Origin: Kaustia mangrovi
Lineage (GTDB): Bacteria; Pseudomonadota; Alphaproteobacteria; Rhizobiales; Im1
Direction: 5' to 3'
Assembly: GCF_015482775.1 (NCBI RefSeq)
Contig: NZ_CP058214.1
Coordinates: 2,222,501 to 2,286,500, forward strand
Length of the DNA stretch: 64,000 nt
Shown: positions 12,146-19,648 of the stretch, piece by piece
Layout of the letters: each line of letters begins with the position of its first letter
How positions within the stretch are numbered: position 1 is the first letter of the stretch
The notes under the pieces: generated by a model
Told to the model about the DNA's origin: nothing
Database searches by the model: none
The model's input: the letters and a program-made list of their open reading frames with translations, nothing else
Translations under genes and position numbers: made by a program

Positions 12146-13408
12146 TCAGACGGTGTCCTGCGCGTCGAGCTCGTAGGCCGTGTGCAGGGTGCGCACGGCA
12201 AGCTCGGTATAGGCCGCGTCGATCAGCACGGAAATCTTGATCTCCGAGGTGGTGATCGCCTGGATGTTGATTCCCTTCTCCGCCAGCGCGGAGAACATGC
12301 GTGCCGCGACGCCGGCATGGCTGCGCATGCCGATGCCGATCACGGATACTTTGGCGACATCGCGGGCGCTGATCAAGCGGCTGAAGCCGATCTTGTCCTT
12401 CAGGCCCCCGATCACCTGCAGGGCGCGGTCGAGCTCGCGCTCGGCGACGGTGAAGGTGACGTCGGCGTGCTCGCCGTCCTCAGACACGTTCTGCACGATC
12501 ATGTCGACGTCGATGCCCTGTTCCGCGAGCGGCCCGAAAATGCCCGCCGACACGCCCGGCCGGTCGGGCACGCCGACCAGCATGACCTTGGCTTCGTCCT
12601 TGGAATAGGCGATACCGCTGACGACTTGCTGTTCCACGATCTCTTCCTCGTCGCACACGAACGTGCCCGGCCCGGATCCGTCCTGCGTGTTCTGGTTGGG
12701 CGAATCCGGCGCCTCGAAACTCGACCTGACCTGAAGCGGAACCCGGTGCACCATGGCCAGCTCCACCGACCGTGTCTGCAGGACCTTCGCCCCGAGCGAC
12801 GCGAGCTCAAGCATCTCTTCGTAGCTGATTCTAGCGATCTTGCGGGCCTTCGCAACGATGCGCGGATCGCAGGTATAGACGCCGTCCACATCGGTGTAGA
12901 TGTCGCAGCGCGCGTCGACCGCCGCGGCGATGGCGACCGCGCTCGTATCCGAGCCGCCGCGGCCCAGCGTCGTGATCCGGTTGTCCGGGCCTATGCCCTG
13001 AAAGCCCGTCACCACCGCGACCTGGCCCTGCTCCATCCGGCTGCGCAGCTCGCTGCCGTCGATATCGGTGATCCGGGCGGCGCCGTGCATGCCGTCGGTG
13101 CGGATCGGCACCTGCCAGCCCTGCCAGGAGCGCGCGGGGATACCCATGTCCTGAAGGACGATGGCGAGGAGCCCGGCGGAGACCTGCTCGCCGGAGGCCA
13201 CCACCGCGTCGTATTCGCGCGCATCGTGCAGCGCGGAGGCCTCGCGCGTCCAGCCGACCAGCCGGTCCGTCTGCCCCGCCATGGCGGAGACCACAACCGC
13301 GACCTGATTCCCGTTGGCGACTTCGCGGGCGACATGCCGCGCCACGTTGCGGATACGCTCGATATCCCCAACGGACGTGCCCCCGAATTTCATGACTAGC
13401 CGGCCCAT
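12146..13408 (-). CDS. lysC: Aspartate kinase
   Basis: LysC phosphorylates aspartate, the first step toward lysine, threonine and methionine. The next enzyme, Asd, is encoded near 57 kb in this window. The 420-residue protein starts with MGRLVMKFGGTSVGD, the kinase signature. It has catalytic residues in GRGGSDTSAVAIAAAVDA and ends with two ACT domains (about 270-415) that bind feedback inhibitors. This is the monofunctional, roughly 410-aa class used for lysine/threonine control in alphaproteobacteria. It is divergent from ubiG and lies 94 bp upstream of ptsP. No leader peptide rich in Lys or Thr was found before it. Confidence 0.97.
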   Translation of the reverse strand: MGRLVMKFGGTSVGDIERIRNVARHVAREVANGNQVAVVVSAMAGQTDRLVGWTREASALHDAREYDAVVASGEQVSAGLLAIVLQDMGIPARSWQGWQVPIRTDGMHGAARITDIDGSELRSRMEQGQVAVVTGFQGIGPDNRITTLGRGGSDTSAVAIAAAVDARCDIYTDVDGVYTCDPRIVAKARKIARISYEEMLELASLGAKVLQTRSVELAMVHRVPLQVRSSFEAPDSPNQNTQDGSGPGTFVCDEEEIVEQQVVSGIAYSKDEAKVMLVGVPDRPGVSAGIFGPLAEQGIDVDMIVQNVSEDGEHADVTFTVAERELDRALQVIGGLKDKIGFSRLISARDVAKVSVIGIGMRSHAGVAARMFSALAEKGINIQAITTSEIKISVLIDAAYTELAVRTLHTAYELDAQDTV

Positions 13409-13580
13409 GACACATCCTTTGCCCGCAAGGGGGTGCTTCGCGGGTTTCGCCCGACGCCACCAACGCCCTATGCTGTTTGAAAACCCCCGTCCGTCGGCGC
13501 GTTAGTCATACTCGCCGCACTGAGCATATGCAATATTGCGTGGCAGGAAAGTGACCCGCACACCGAAGAAGGCGCCGCCC

Positions 13581-14324
13581 ATGACCCAAGCGACAACGGT
13601 CGATCCCAAGGAAGTCGACAAGTTCTCCGAGCTCGCCGCCCAATGGTGGGATCCGAAGGGCAAGTTCGCCGTCCTGCACAAGTTCAATCCGGTGCGGCTC
13701 GCCTATATCCGCGAACACCTCACCGCCCATTTCGGCCGCGACCCCATGGCGCTGAGGCCGCTCGAGGGCCTGCGCATCCTCGATATCGGCTGCGGCGGCG
13801 GCCTGCTGTCGGAGCCGCTCGCCCGGCTCGGCGCCGATGTCGTGGGCGCCGACCCCGCCGACCGCAATGTGAAGACCGCCATGGTCCATGCCAGCGAGCA
13901 GGCGCTCGCCGTGGACTACCGGGTCGCCACGGCCGAGGAGCTCGCCGATGCGGGCGAGCGGTTCGACGCGGTCCTGAACATGGAGGTGGTGGAGCACGTC
14001 TCCAATCCGCCGCTCTTCATCGCGCGCTGCGCGGAGATGGTCCGGCCCGGCGGGGTGATGCTCATGGCGACGCTCAACCGGACGCTCAAATCCTTCGGCC
14101 TCGCCATTGTGGGGGCGGAATACGTGCTCGGCTGGCTGCCGCGCGGCACCCATCAGTGGGAGAAGTTCATTACCCCCGCCGAGCTCGGCGCGATGCTGTC
14201 GGAGGCGGGGCTCGTCCAGCGCGACCTCACCGGCGTCGTCTACCGCCCGCTCGCCGACGAATGGGTCCGCTCCAGCGACACCGACGTCAACTACATGATG
14301 CTCGCCGCGAAACCGGACGCCTGA
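13581..14324 (+). CDS. ubiG: Ubiquinone biosynthesis O-methyltransferase UbiG
   Basis: UbiG carries out both O-methylations of ubiquinone synthesis using SAM. The 247-residue protein has the family start [24 protein letters not shown], motif [19 protein letters not shown], and the later block [19 protein letters not shown] chose the ATG at 13581, preceded by GAAGAAGG, because UbiG proteins start just before the VDPKEV segment; 15 upstream codons in the same frame are not conserved. It is divergent from lysC and convergent with the DUF1178 gene, 21 bp apart. The divergent region holds a 10-bp palindrome, GCAATATTGC, of unknown meaning. Confidence 0.97.
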   Translation: MTQATTVDPKEVDKFSELAAQWWDPKGKFAVLHKFNPVRLAYIREHLTAHFGRDPMALRPLEGLRILDIGCGGGLLSEPLARLGADVVGADPADRNVKTAMVHASEQALAVDYRVATAEELADAGERFDAVLNMEVVEHVSNPPLFIARCAEMVRPGGVMLMATLNRTLKSFGLAIVGAEYVLGWLPRGTHQWEKFITPAELGAMLSEAGLVQRDLTGVVYRPLADEWVRSSDTDVNYMMLAAKPDA

Positions 14325-14345
14325 GGGGTCGGGACGCCGGGCCGG

Positions 14346-14807
14346 TCAGTTCTTGTCCTCGGGCAGGACCGGGAGGGGAAAGACCTCGATGCCCTCCTCG
14401 TGGAGGGCACGGGCGTCCTCCGGCGTGGCCTCGCCGTAGATGCTGCGCGCCTCCGCCTCCTCGTAGTGTATGCGGCGTGCCTCGTCGGCGAAACGGTCTC
14501 CGACATTCTCCGCACCGGTCTCCACCTGACGGCGCAACTCGCGCGCGAGCTCGAGCAGCCTGGCGGCATCGGGCGTCGCGCCGGCGACATATTTCGGCTG
14601 GCCCGCCCCCGGCCCGGATTCCGCCGGCACCGGCTCGCCGCCGCCCTTGGCGATGCCCGGCGCCATCAGCGCCTTGTCGACCCGCGCCGTGCCGCAAACC
14701 GGGCAGACCACGGCCTCCCCGGCGCGCTGTTCGTCGAAACTCGCGCTGTCGCGGAACCAGCCGTCGAACTCGTGGCCTTCCGCGCAGACGAGATCGTAGC
14801 GGATCAT
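14346..14807 (-). CDS. DUF1178 family protein
   Basis: A small 153-residue protein of unknown function. It begins MIRYDLVCAEGHEFDGWFRDS, with a first Cys/His pair, followed by VVCPVCGTARVDKALM, a second CxxC. Together these look like a zinc ribbon. The middle is Pro/Gly/Glu rich, and the C terminus (LELARELRRQVETGAENVG ... GEATPEDARALHEEGIEVFPLPVLPEDKN) is strongly conserved in DUF1178. Its start overlaps the stop of the nitrilase-family gene by 4 bp, so the two are translationally coupled. A role beside the amidase is inference. Confidence 0.9.
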   Translation of the reverse strand: MIRYDLVCAEGHEFDGWFRDSASFDEQRAGEAVVCPVCGTARVDKALMAPGIAKGGGEPVPAESGPGAGQPKYVAGATPDAARLLELARELRRQVETGAENVGDRFADEARRIHYEEAEARSIYGEATPEDARALHEEGIEVFPLPVLPEDKN

Positions 14808-15664
14808 GACACGACCTCGAGATGGGACGGCGTGTCGATGGAGAAGCGCCGGCCATGGGAGAGCGAGGGAACGCGCTGGCGTGCCCTGGCGATCTCGGCG
14901 GTATCGATCTCGGCGAGGATGACGCCCGGCTCCTCGCCATCGGCCTCCGCCAGGATCTCGCCCCAGGGCGAGACGACGAGGCTGTGGCCGTAGGTCGCCC
15001 GGCCATTGTCGTGCACGCCGCCCTGGGCGGGGGCGAAGACGAAGGCGCCGGTCTCAATGGCGCGGGCGCGCAGCAGCACATGCCAGTGCGCCTCGCCCGT
15101 CTGACGCGTGAAGGCGGCGGGAACGCTCAGGAAATCGGCGCCGGCCTGGGCGAGCGCCCGATAGAGATGGGGGAAGCGGACATCGTAGCAGACGGTCATG
15201 CCGAGCCGCCCCCAGGGCAGCGCCGCCAGAACGCCGCGGTCGCCGGCGAGATAGGTGCGCGATTCCCGGTAGCTCTCGCCATTGTCGAGATCGACATCGA
15301 ACATGTGAATCTTGTCGTAGGTCGCAACGACCCGGCCTTCCGGCGAGATGAGGACGGACCGGTTGGCGGCCTGCGTCTCGCTCACCCGGACCGCCAGGGA
15401 TCCGGCGAGAAGCCAGACGGAGAGCTCGTCGGCAAGCGCCTTGAAGGCGGCAAGCGCCGGATCCTCGCCCTGCGGGTGGATCGCCTCGAACAAGGCCCGC
15501 CGGCCGGTCACCATGAGCGAGGTCATCTCCGGCGTCATGACGATATCGGCGCCCCGCCCGGCCGCCTCGCGGATGAGCACGTCGGCTGCGGCGATATTGG
15601 CGGCGGGGTCCTGGCCCGAACGCATCTGGGCGCAGGCGACGGTGAAACGGGCGGTCTCGGTCAT
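14804..15664 (-). CDS. Carbon-nitrogen hydrolase (Nit1/omega-amidase type)
   Basis: A nitrilase-superfamily hydrolase of 286 residues, probably cytoplasmic. The catalytic triad is visible: Glu46 in TPEMTSL, Lys118 in YDKIHMFDVDL and Cys159 in VCYDVRFP. The DKIHLFD/CYDxRFP pattern places it with Nit1/Nit2-type amidases. Those hydrolyse deaminated glutathione or alpha-keto acid amides, which fits a glutaredoxin gene directly upstream. It overlaps both neighbours by 4 bp (grxC before, DUF1178 after), so grxC, this gene and DUF1178 form a tightly coupled operon. The exact substrate is inference. Confidence 0.9.
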   Translation of the reverse strand: MTETARFTVACAQMRSGQDPAANIAAADVLIREAAGRGADIVMTPEMTSLMVTGRRALFEAIHPQGEDPALAAFKALADELSVWLLAGSLAVRVSETQAANRSVLISPEGRVVATYDKIHMFDVDLDNGESYRESRTYLAGDRGVLAALPWGRLGMTVCYDVRFPHLYRALAQAGADFLSVPAAFTRQTGEAHWHVLLRARAIETGAFVFAPAQGGVHDNGRATYGHSLVVSPWGEILAEADGEEPGVILAEIDTAEIARARQRVPSLSHGRRFSIDTPSHLEVVS

Positions 15665-15945
15665 GGCGTGGCTCCGGCCTCCGATGTCAGCAGACGGTCG
15701 AGCTTACCGGCCCGGTCCATTGCACTCAAATCGTCGAAGCCGCCGACATGGGTCCCGGCGATGAAGATCTGCGGAACGGTATGGCGCCCGCCCGCCTTCT
15801 GCGTCATCCGCGCACGCCCCTCCGGGTCGCCGGAGACATCGATCTCCTCGAAGTCGACACCCTTCTTGCGCAGCAGCGCCTTGGCGGCGAGGCAATAGGG
15901 GCAGAACCGTGTCGTGTAGATCGTCGTCTTTGCCATCTCGCTCAT
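15661..15945 (-). CDS. grxC: Glutaredoxin 3
   Basis: A 94-residue dithiol glutaredoxin that reduces disulfides with glutathione. The active site is CPYC at residues 15-18, followed by the GSH-binding TVPQIFIAGTHVGGFDDL with the cis-proline. I chose the ATG at 15945, preceded by AAGAGGG at about 7 nt; an ATG three codons later is possible. It is the first gene of the operon with the nitrilase-family and DUF1178 genes. The comF gene ends 46 bp upstream and may feed into the same transcript. Confidence 0.96.
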   Translation of the reverse strand: MSEMAKTTIYTTRFCPYCLAAKALLRKKGVDFEEIDVSGDPEGRARMTQKAGGRHTVPQIFIAGTHVGGFDDLSAMDRAGKLDRLLTSEAGATP

Positions 15946-15990
15946 GCGCCGCCCTCTTGAACCGCTGGACATCAAGCCATTGTCGCGGCG

Positions 15991-16785
15991 TCATATATGG
16001 AGCCGGACCGGATCGAGCACAAGCGCGAACGCCACGATGTCGACCGCCGCCGCCCCGGCCTTCAGACAGGCCGTCGCGCAGGAATCCGCCGTCGCACCGG
16101 TGGTGAGCACGTCGTCGACGACCAGGACGCGCGCGCCGGCGACCGCCGGCACCATCTCGTCGGGCACGGCGAAGGCGGAGCGCACATTCTGCCGGCGCTT
16201 GCGGTGGTCGAGCCCGACCTGGGCCCGCGTCGCCTTCACGCGCCGGAGCAGCCCCGGCCTGAAGGTGAGGCCCGTCCCCCGCGCGATCTCGCGGGCGAGC
16301 AGGGCCGACTGATTATAGCGCCGCTGCCACAGGCGCATGCGGTGAAGCGGCACAGGCGCGATCACATCCGCCTCGGCCACGAGCTCGCGCCCGGCCCGCG
16401 CCATGAGGCGGGCCATGAGCCGGGCGACCTCGTGGCGGTCGTGATATTTCAGCGCATGGACGAGGCGGCGCGACACGTCGTCGAAGGCCACCGCGGCACG
16501 GGCCCGGGCGAAGACCGGCGGGCGGGCGAGCGCGGCGGCGGAATAGATGCCCTCGCCCGGATCGTAGGCAAACGGCAGGCCGAGCCGGTCGCAGACCGGG
16601 GTATCGATGTGCCTGAGCTCCCCCCAACAGGCCGCGCACAGGCCGTCCGCCTGCCAGACCGGCTGCGCGCATAGCGGGCAGTGCCGCGGCATCACCGCGT
16701 CGAGCATGCGCCCGTTGAGCGCGGCGGCACGCGCGGCGACCTGCGACCATGCAGACTGGAACGACACCCCCATGGGAGGGATCAT
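15991..16785 (-). CDS. ComF family protein (phosphoribosyltransferase fold)
   Basis: ComF proteins are needed for DNA uptake in competent species; elsewhere their role is unclear. The protein has an N-terminal zinc-finger-like cluster (CPLCAQPVWQADGLCAACW) and a type I phosphoribosyltransferase domain ending in the PRPP motif VLVVDDVLTTGATAD. The frame is open far upstream, but conserved sequence begins near MIPPMGVSFQSAW, so I place the start at 16785 (264 aa) or four codons later. Neither has a good ribosome-binding site. It is divergent from the methyltransferase gene at 16877, an arrangement common in Rhizobiales. Confidence 0.93.
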   Translation of the reverse strand: MIPPMGVSFQSAWSQVAARAAALNGRMLDAVMPRHCPLCAQPVWQADGLCAACWGELRHIDTPVCDRLGLPFAYDPGEGIYSAAALARPPVFARARAAVAFDDVSRRLVHALKYHDRHEVARLMARLMARAGRELVAEADVIAPVPLHRMRLWQRRYNQSALLAREIARGTGLTFRPGLLRRVKATRAQVGLDHRKRRQNVRSAFAVPDEMVPAVAGARVLVVDDVLTTGATADSCATACLKAGAAAVDIVAFALVLDPVRLHI

Positions 16786-16876
16786 GAGCCAGCGCGCGCG
16801 GGCCCGCAACGGCGATCTTGGAACGGGCTGCGACGAGGCGCTTGGCGCGCGCCGGCCGCCGGCCCATATTGCGCGC

Positions 16877-17824
16877 ATGAGCGACCACGCACACAACACG
16901 GGCCCCGGCGAGGGGCACCCCGCCCTCGTCTTCGATCGCCGGGTCCTGCGCCAGCGCCGCGAACGGGCCGCGCGCGCGGGCCGGCTTGAGGATTTCATGC
17001 TCGCGCGCATCGCGGAGGAACTGGCCGACCGGCTCGCCACGATCAACCGCGACTTCCCCGTTGCCGCCTGCCTCGGCGCGGGCGATCCCTCGCTCGCCGC
17101 CAAGCTGATGGCAACCGGCAAGATCGCCGCCATGGTCCATGGCGACCGGTCGGAGACCGTCGCCCGGCACGGTTCCGGCCCCGCCCTCGTCCATGACGAC
17201 GAGGTCCTGCCCTTCGCCGACGCCTCGCTCGACGCCCTTCTGAGCATACAGTCGCTCCACTGGGTGAACGACCTGCCGGGCGCGCTCGCCCAGATGCGCC
17301 GGGCCCTGCGCCCCGACGGCCTGTTCCTCGGCGCCATGCTCGGCGAGGACACGCTGACGGAGCTGCGCCAGGCGATGCTCGCCGCCGAAAGCGAGGTCGC
17401 CGGCGGCGTATCGCCACGCGTCTCGCCCTTCGTGGAGTTGCGCGAGACGGGATCGCTGCTCCAGCGCGCGGGCTTCGCCCTTCCGGTCGTCGACACCGAC
17501 CGGCTGACGGTGCGCTATTCCGATCCGCTCGCCCTGATGCGCGAGCTCCAGGCGATGGCCGCGACCAACGCGCTCGCCGCGCGCAGCCGCAAGCTCCTGC
17601 CGCGCGCGGTGCTCATGCGCGCCATGGAGATCTATCAGGAGCTGTTCTCCGACCCCGACGGCCGTATCCGCGCGACCTTCCAGATCGTCTATCTGATCGG
17701 CTGGGCGCCCCATGAGAGCCAGCAGAAGCCCCTGCGCCCCGGCAGCGCGGCCGCCCGCCTCGCCGATGCCCTCAACGCCACCGAGCACACGGTTCCAGGC
17801 ACGAGGGGCCGCGGGAGCGGCTAG
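16877..17824 (+). CDS. SAM-dependent methyltransferase (BioC/NDUFAF5-like)
   Basis: A 315-residue class I methyltransferase. The N terminus (LVFDRRVLRQRRERAARAG) and the later SIQSLHWVNDLPGALAQMRRALRPDGLFLGAMLG are typical of the NDUFAF5 group. In mitochondria NDUFAF5 is a complex I assembly factor; the bacterial members are unassigned. The SAM loop is weak: where GxGxG is expected it reads CLGAGDPSLAAKL. I chose the ATG at 16877 because conserved sequence starts just after it. The gene runs divergently from comF and stops 13 bp before a convergent LysR gene. Confidence 0.88.
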   Translation: MSDHAHNTGPGEGHPALVFDRRVLRQRRERAARAGRLEDFMLARIAEELADRLATINRDFPVAACLGAGDPSLAAKLMATGKIAAMVHGDRSETVARHGSGPALVHDDEVLPFADASLDALLSIQSLHWVNDLPGALAQMRRALRPDGLFLGAMLGEDTLTELRQAMLAAESEVAGGVSPRVSPFVELRETGSLLQRAGFALPVVDTDRLTVRYSDPLALMRELQAMAATNALAARSRKLLPRAVLMRAMEIYQELFSDPDGRIRATFQIVYLIGWAPHESQQKPLRPGSAAARLADALNATEHTVPGTRGRGSG

Positions 17825-17837
17825 GCCGGCACGCTCA

Positions 17838-18758
17838 TCAACACGGCGGACTGCCCGTTCCGGCAATACGCTCCGGGCCCACATCGCGCGCGACCACCTC
17901 CAGGAGCCAGTCCCGGAAGGCCCGGATCTTGGGCGACTGGCGCCTTGCATGGGGATAGACGAGCCAGTAGCTCGCACTCGACGTCATGATCAGCGGGAAA
18001 GGCTGGACGAGGCGTCCCTCCGCGATCTCTTCGGAATAGAACTCCGGCGACAGGATCGCCACGCCCTGTCCACCGAGGGCCGCATTGGCGGCCAGATGCT
18101 GCGTGCCGAGCCGGATGTCCCCGCGCCCGTCGAGATCGGGGTCGGGAACGCCCGCGGCCGTGAACCAGTCGAGCCACCAGGGGTCGCTCGCCTCGATGAG
18201 TGGCAGCGACAGGAGGTCGGCCGGCGCCTCGAGCCTGCCCGCCCTGTCCAGAAGGCGCGGGCTCAGCATGGGCGTGTAGCGCATGTTCATCAGCCAGTGG
18301 GAGACGAGCCCCGGCCATTCGCCGGCACCGACGCGGATGCCCACATCGATCTCCTCGCGGGCGAAATCGGTCAAGCGGCCGGTTACCTCCAGCCTGACGG
18401 CGATGCCCGGATGGGCGAGCTGGAACGCGCCGATCCGCGGCACGAGCCAGTTCGATCCCAGCGTATTGACTGCGCTGATATTGAGCACACCCTCGACCGA
18501 CTGGTTCAGATCCTCGAACGCCGCGCGCAGCGTCGCGAAGGCCTCCGATATGGCGGGCGCGAGCTGCCGGCCCGCCTGCGTCAGCTCCACGCCGCGCGCC
18601 CTGCGCAGGAACAGCGGTCCCAGCCTCTCCTCCAGAACCCTGATCTGGTAGCTGACTGCGGCCTGCGTCATGCCGAGCTCCTCCGCCGCGCGTGTGAAGC
18701 TCAGATGGCGGGCGGCGGCCTCGAAGCAGCGTATGGCGGGAAGCGGCGGCAGCGACAT
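17838..18758 (-). CDS. LysR family transcriptional regulator (GcvA-like)
   Basis: A 306-residue LysR regulator. The N-terminal winged helix reads LPAIRCFEAAARHLSFTRAAEELGMTQAAVSYQIRVLEERLG, the GcvA/TrpI-type pattern, and a periplasmic-binding-like effector domain follows (about 90-295). I start at MSLPPLPAI because an inverted repeat with LysR-box form lies just upstream. A start four codons earlier is possible. It is divergent from a DUF1127 gene, an arrangement repeated with different genes near 54 kb. The effector and targets are unknown; the neighbour and its own promoter are the obvious candidates. Confidence 0.93.
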   Translation of the reverse strand: MSLPPLPAIRCFEAAARHLSFTRAAEELGMTQAAVSYQIRVLEERLGPLFLRRARGVELTQAGRQLAPAISEAFATLRAAFEDLNQSVEGVLNISAVNTLGSNWLVPRIGAFQLAHPGIAVRLEVTGRLTDFAREEIDVGIRVGAGEWPGLVSHWLMNMRYTPMLSPRLLDRAGRLEAPADLLSLPLIEASDPWWLDWFTAAGVPDPDLDGRGDIRLGTQHLAANAALGGQGVAILSPEFYSEEIAEGRLVQPFPLIMTSSASYWLVYPHARRQSPKIRAFRDWLLEVVARDVGPERIAGTGSPPC

Positions 18759-18766
18759 CACAAGAC

Positions 18767-18785
18767 CCATAAAGAGGGCTTATGG
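18767..18785. promoter_or_regulatory. Candidate LysR-box in LysR/DUF1127 divergent region
   Basis: A perfect inverted repeat CCATAA-N7-TTATGG, containing the T-N11-A spacing of LysR operators, lies 9 bp before the LysR start. A plausible promoter for the DUF1127 gene (TTGGAA, 18 bp, CTATAT) lies downstream of it. Confidence 0.5.
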
Positions 18786-18872
18786 TAACCTGCGGAGGTT
18801 CCGTTGGAAAGCGCGATGGCGAGGGTCCTATATCGCCAGCATGTCACCACCGCCTGAAAGGGACCCGCTGCC

Positions 18873-19079
18873 ATGGCTACCGTTTCCTCCGCCCGGCGCG
18901 CCGTATCTGCCCCTTCACGGCCCGTCCGGAAGGCCGCGAACTGGCTCCTGCGCCTTGTCCGTCCGCCCCGCCGGCGTACCGCAGCGCTTCATCGCGACAT
19001 GCTCAACGAGCATATGAGCCGCGATCTGGGGCTCGCGGACGGCCGCGACCGCCTGCCCCGCGATCCGCTGAGGGACTGA
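18873..19079 (+). CDS. DUF1127 (YjiS-like) small protein
   Basis: A 68-residue, Arg-rich small protein. The C-terminal part, LHRDMLNEHMSRDLGLADGRDR, follows the DUF1127 pattern, in which a short helix ends in a DIGL-like motif. Some alphaproteobacterial DUF1127 proteins are reported to bind RNA and act in stress or metabolic adaptation; which role applies here is unknown. The ATG has AAAGGGA upstream at a good distance. It is divergent from a LysR regulator, with an inverted repeat between them. Confidence 0.75.
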   Translation: MATVSSARRAVSAPSRPVRKAANWLLRLVRPPRRRTAALHRDMLNEHMSRDLGLADGRDRLPRDPLRD

Positions 19080-19125
19080 GACAGACGCGCACCGGCCCAC
19101 GCCTCGGGAGGCTTTGGTCGGAACT

Positions 19126-19203
19126 GCACTGGCCCGCTCCCCCACCCGGCCACCCAGGGAAATATCATCTCATGGGCGGCCGGGTGGGGGAGCGGGCCGG
19201 TGC
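19126..19203. repeat. Long GC-rich hairpin repeat between convergent genes
   Basis: The arms 19131-19151 and 19178-19198 are perfectly complementary over 21 bp. Pairing extends outward to 19126/19203 with one G-T wobble, and inward by CCCA/TGGG past one mismatch. Related partial copies occur at 8511, 47929 and 59561. It lies between the convergent DUF1127 and mutT genes and may act as a terminator, although no T run follows on either strand. Confidence 0.65.
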
Positions 19204-19245
19204 CGCCTCAATCTCGAAGCCCCCGGCCGTCGTGCGGCAGCCTTC

Positions 19246-19644
19246 TCAGAGCATGTCGATCAAATGGGGGATAAGCGGCAGGTCGGCCGGCGGCATGGGG
19301 AAGTCGCGCAGGCGCACGGGCCGGACCCAACTGAGCGCCTGGCCCTCGCACGCGGCAACCTCGCCGCTCCAGCGCCGGCAGACATAGAGCGGCATGAGCA
19401 AGTGGAAGTCCTCATAGGCGTGGCTCGCGAAGGTAAGCGGCGCGAGGCAGGACGCCGTCACGTCGATGGCGAGCTCTTCCTTCAGCTCCCGGATCAGCGC
19501 GTCTTCCGGCCGCTCGTCGGGCTCCACCTTGCCGCCGGGGAACTCCCACAGGCCGGCCATGGGCTTTCCCTCGGGACGTTTGGCGATCAGCACCCGCCCG
19601 TCGACATCGACGAGCGCGCAGGCCGCCACCAGGACGATGCGCAT
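19246..19644 (-). CDS. mutT: 8-oxo-dGTP diphosphatase MutT (Nudix)
   Basis: MutT removes oxidised dGTP from the nucleotide pool and so prevents A:T to C:G mutations. The 132-residue protein has a complete Nudix box (GGKVEPDERPEDALIRELKEEL, a few residues in from FPGG) and the MutT-type start VLVAACALVDVDGRVLIAKRP. I place the start at MRIVLVAAC, four bases after the argJ stop; an overlapping start (MQTIEAERM) is possible. It is the last gene of the ppiC-argJ-mutT run. Confidence 0.92.
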   Translation of the reverse strand: MRIVLVAACALVDVDGRVLIAKRPEGKPMAGLWEFPGGKVEPDERPEDALIRELKEELAIDVTASCLAPLTFASHAYEDFHLLMPLYVCRRWSGEVAACEGQALSWVRPVRLRDFPMPPADLPLIPHLIDML

Positions 19645-19648
19645 GCGC

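Noticed and set aside
8461-12240. 1259-codon plus-strand open frame opposite the RodZ-like gene, ptsP and lysC
   Set aside because: It spans three real genes on the other strand and their gaps; composition is typical of an antisense shadow and no domain is recognisable.
13409-13580. Attenuation leader peptide before lysC
   Set aside because: A 19-codon ORF exists ([19 protein letters not shown]) but is not enriched in Lys, Thr or Met and no terminator-like stem follows.
16313-17977. Long minus-strand frame covering comF and the methyltransferase gene
   Set aside because: Its conserved content belongs to comF in another frame and to the opposite-strand methyltransferase; only the ComF part at 15991-16785 is real.
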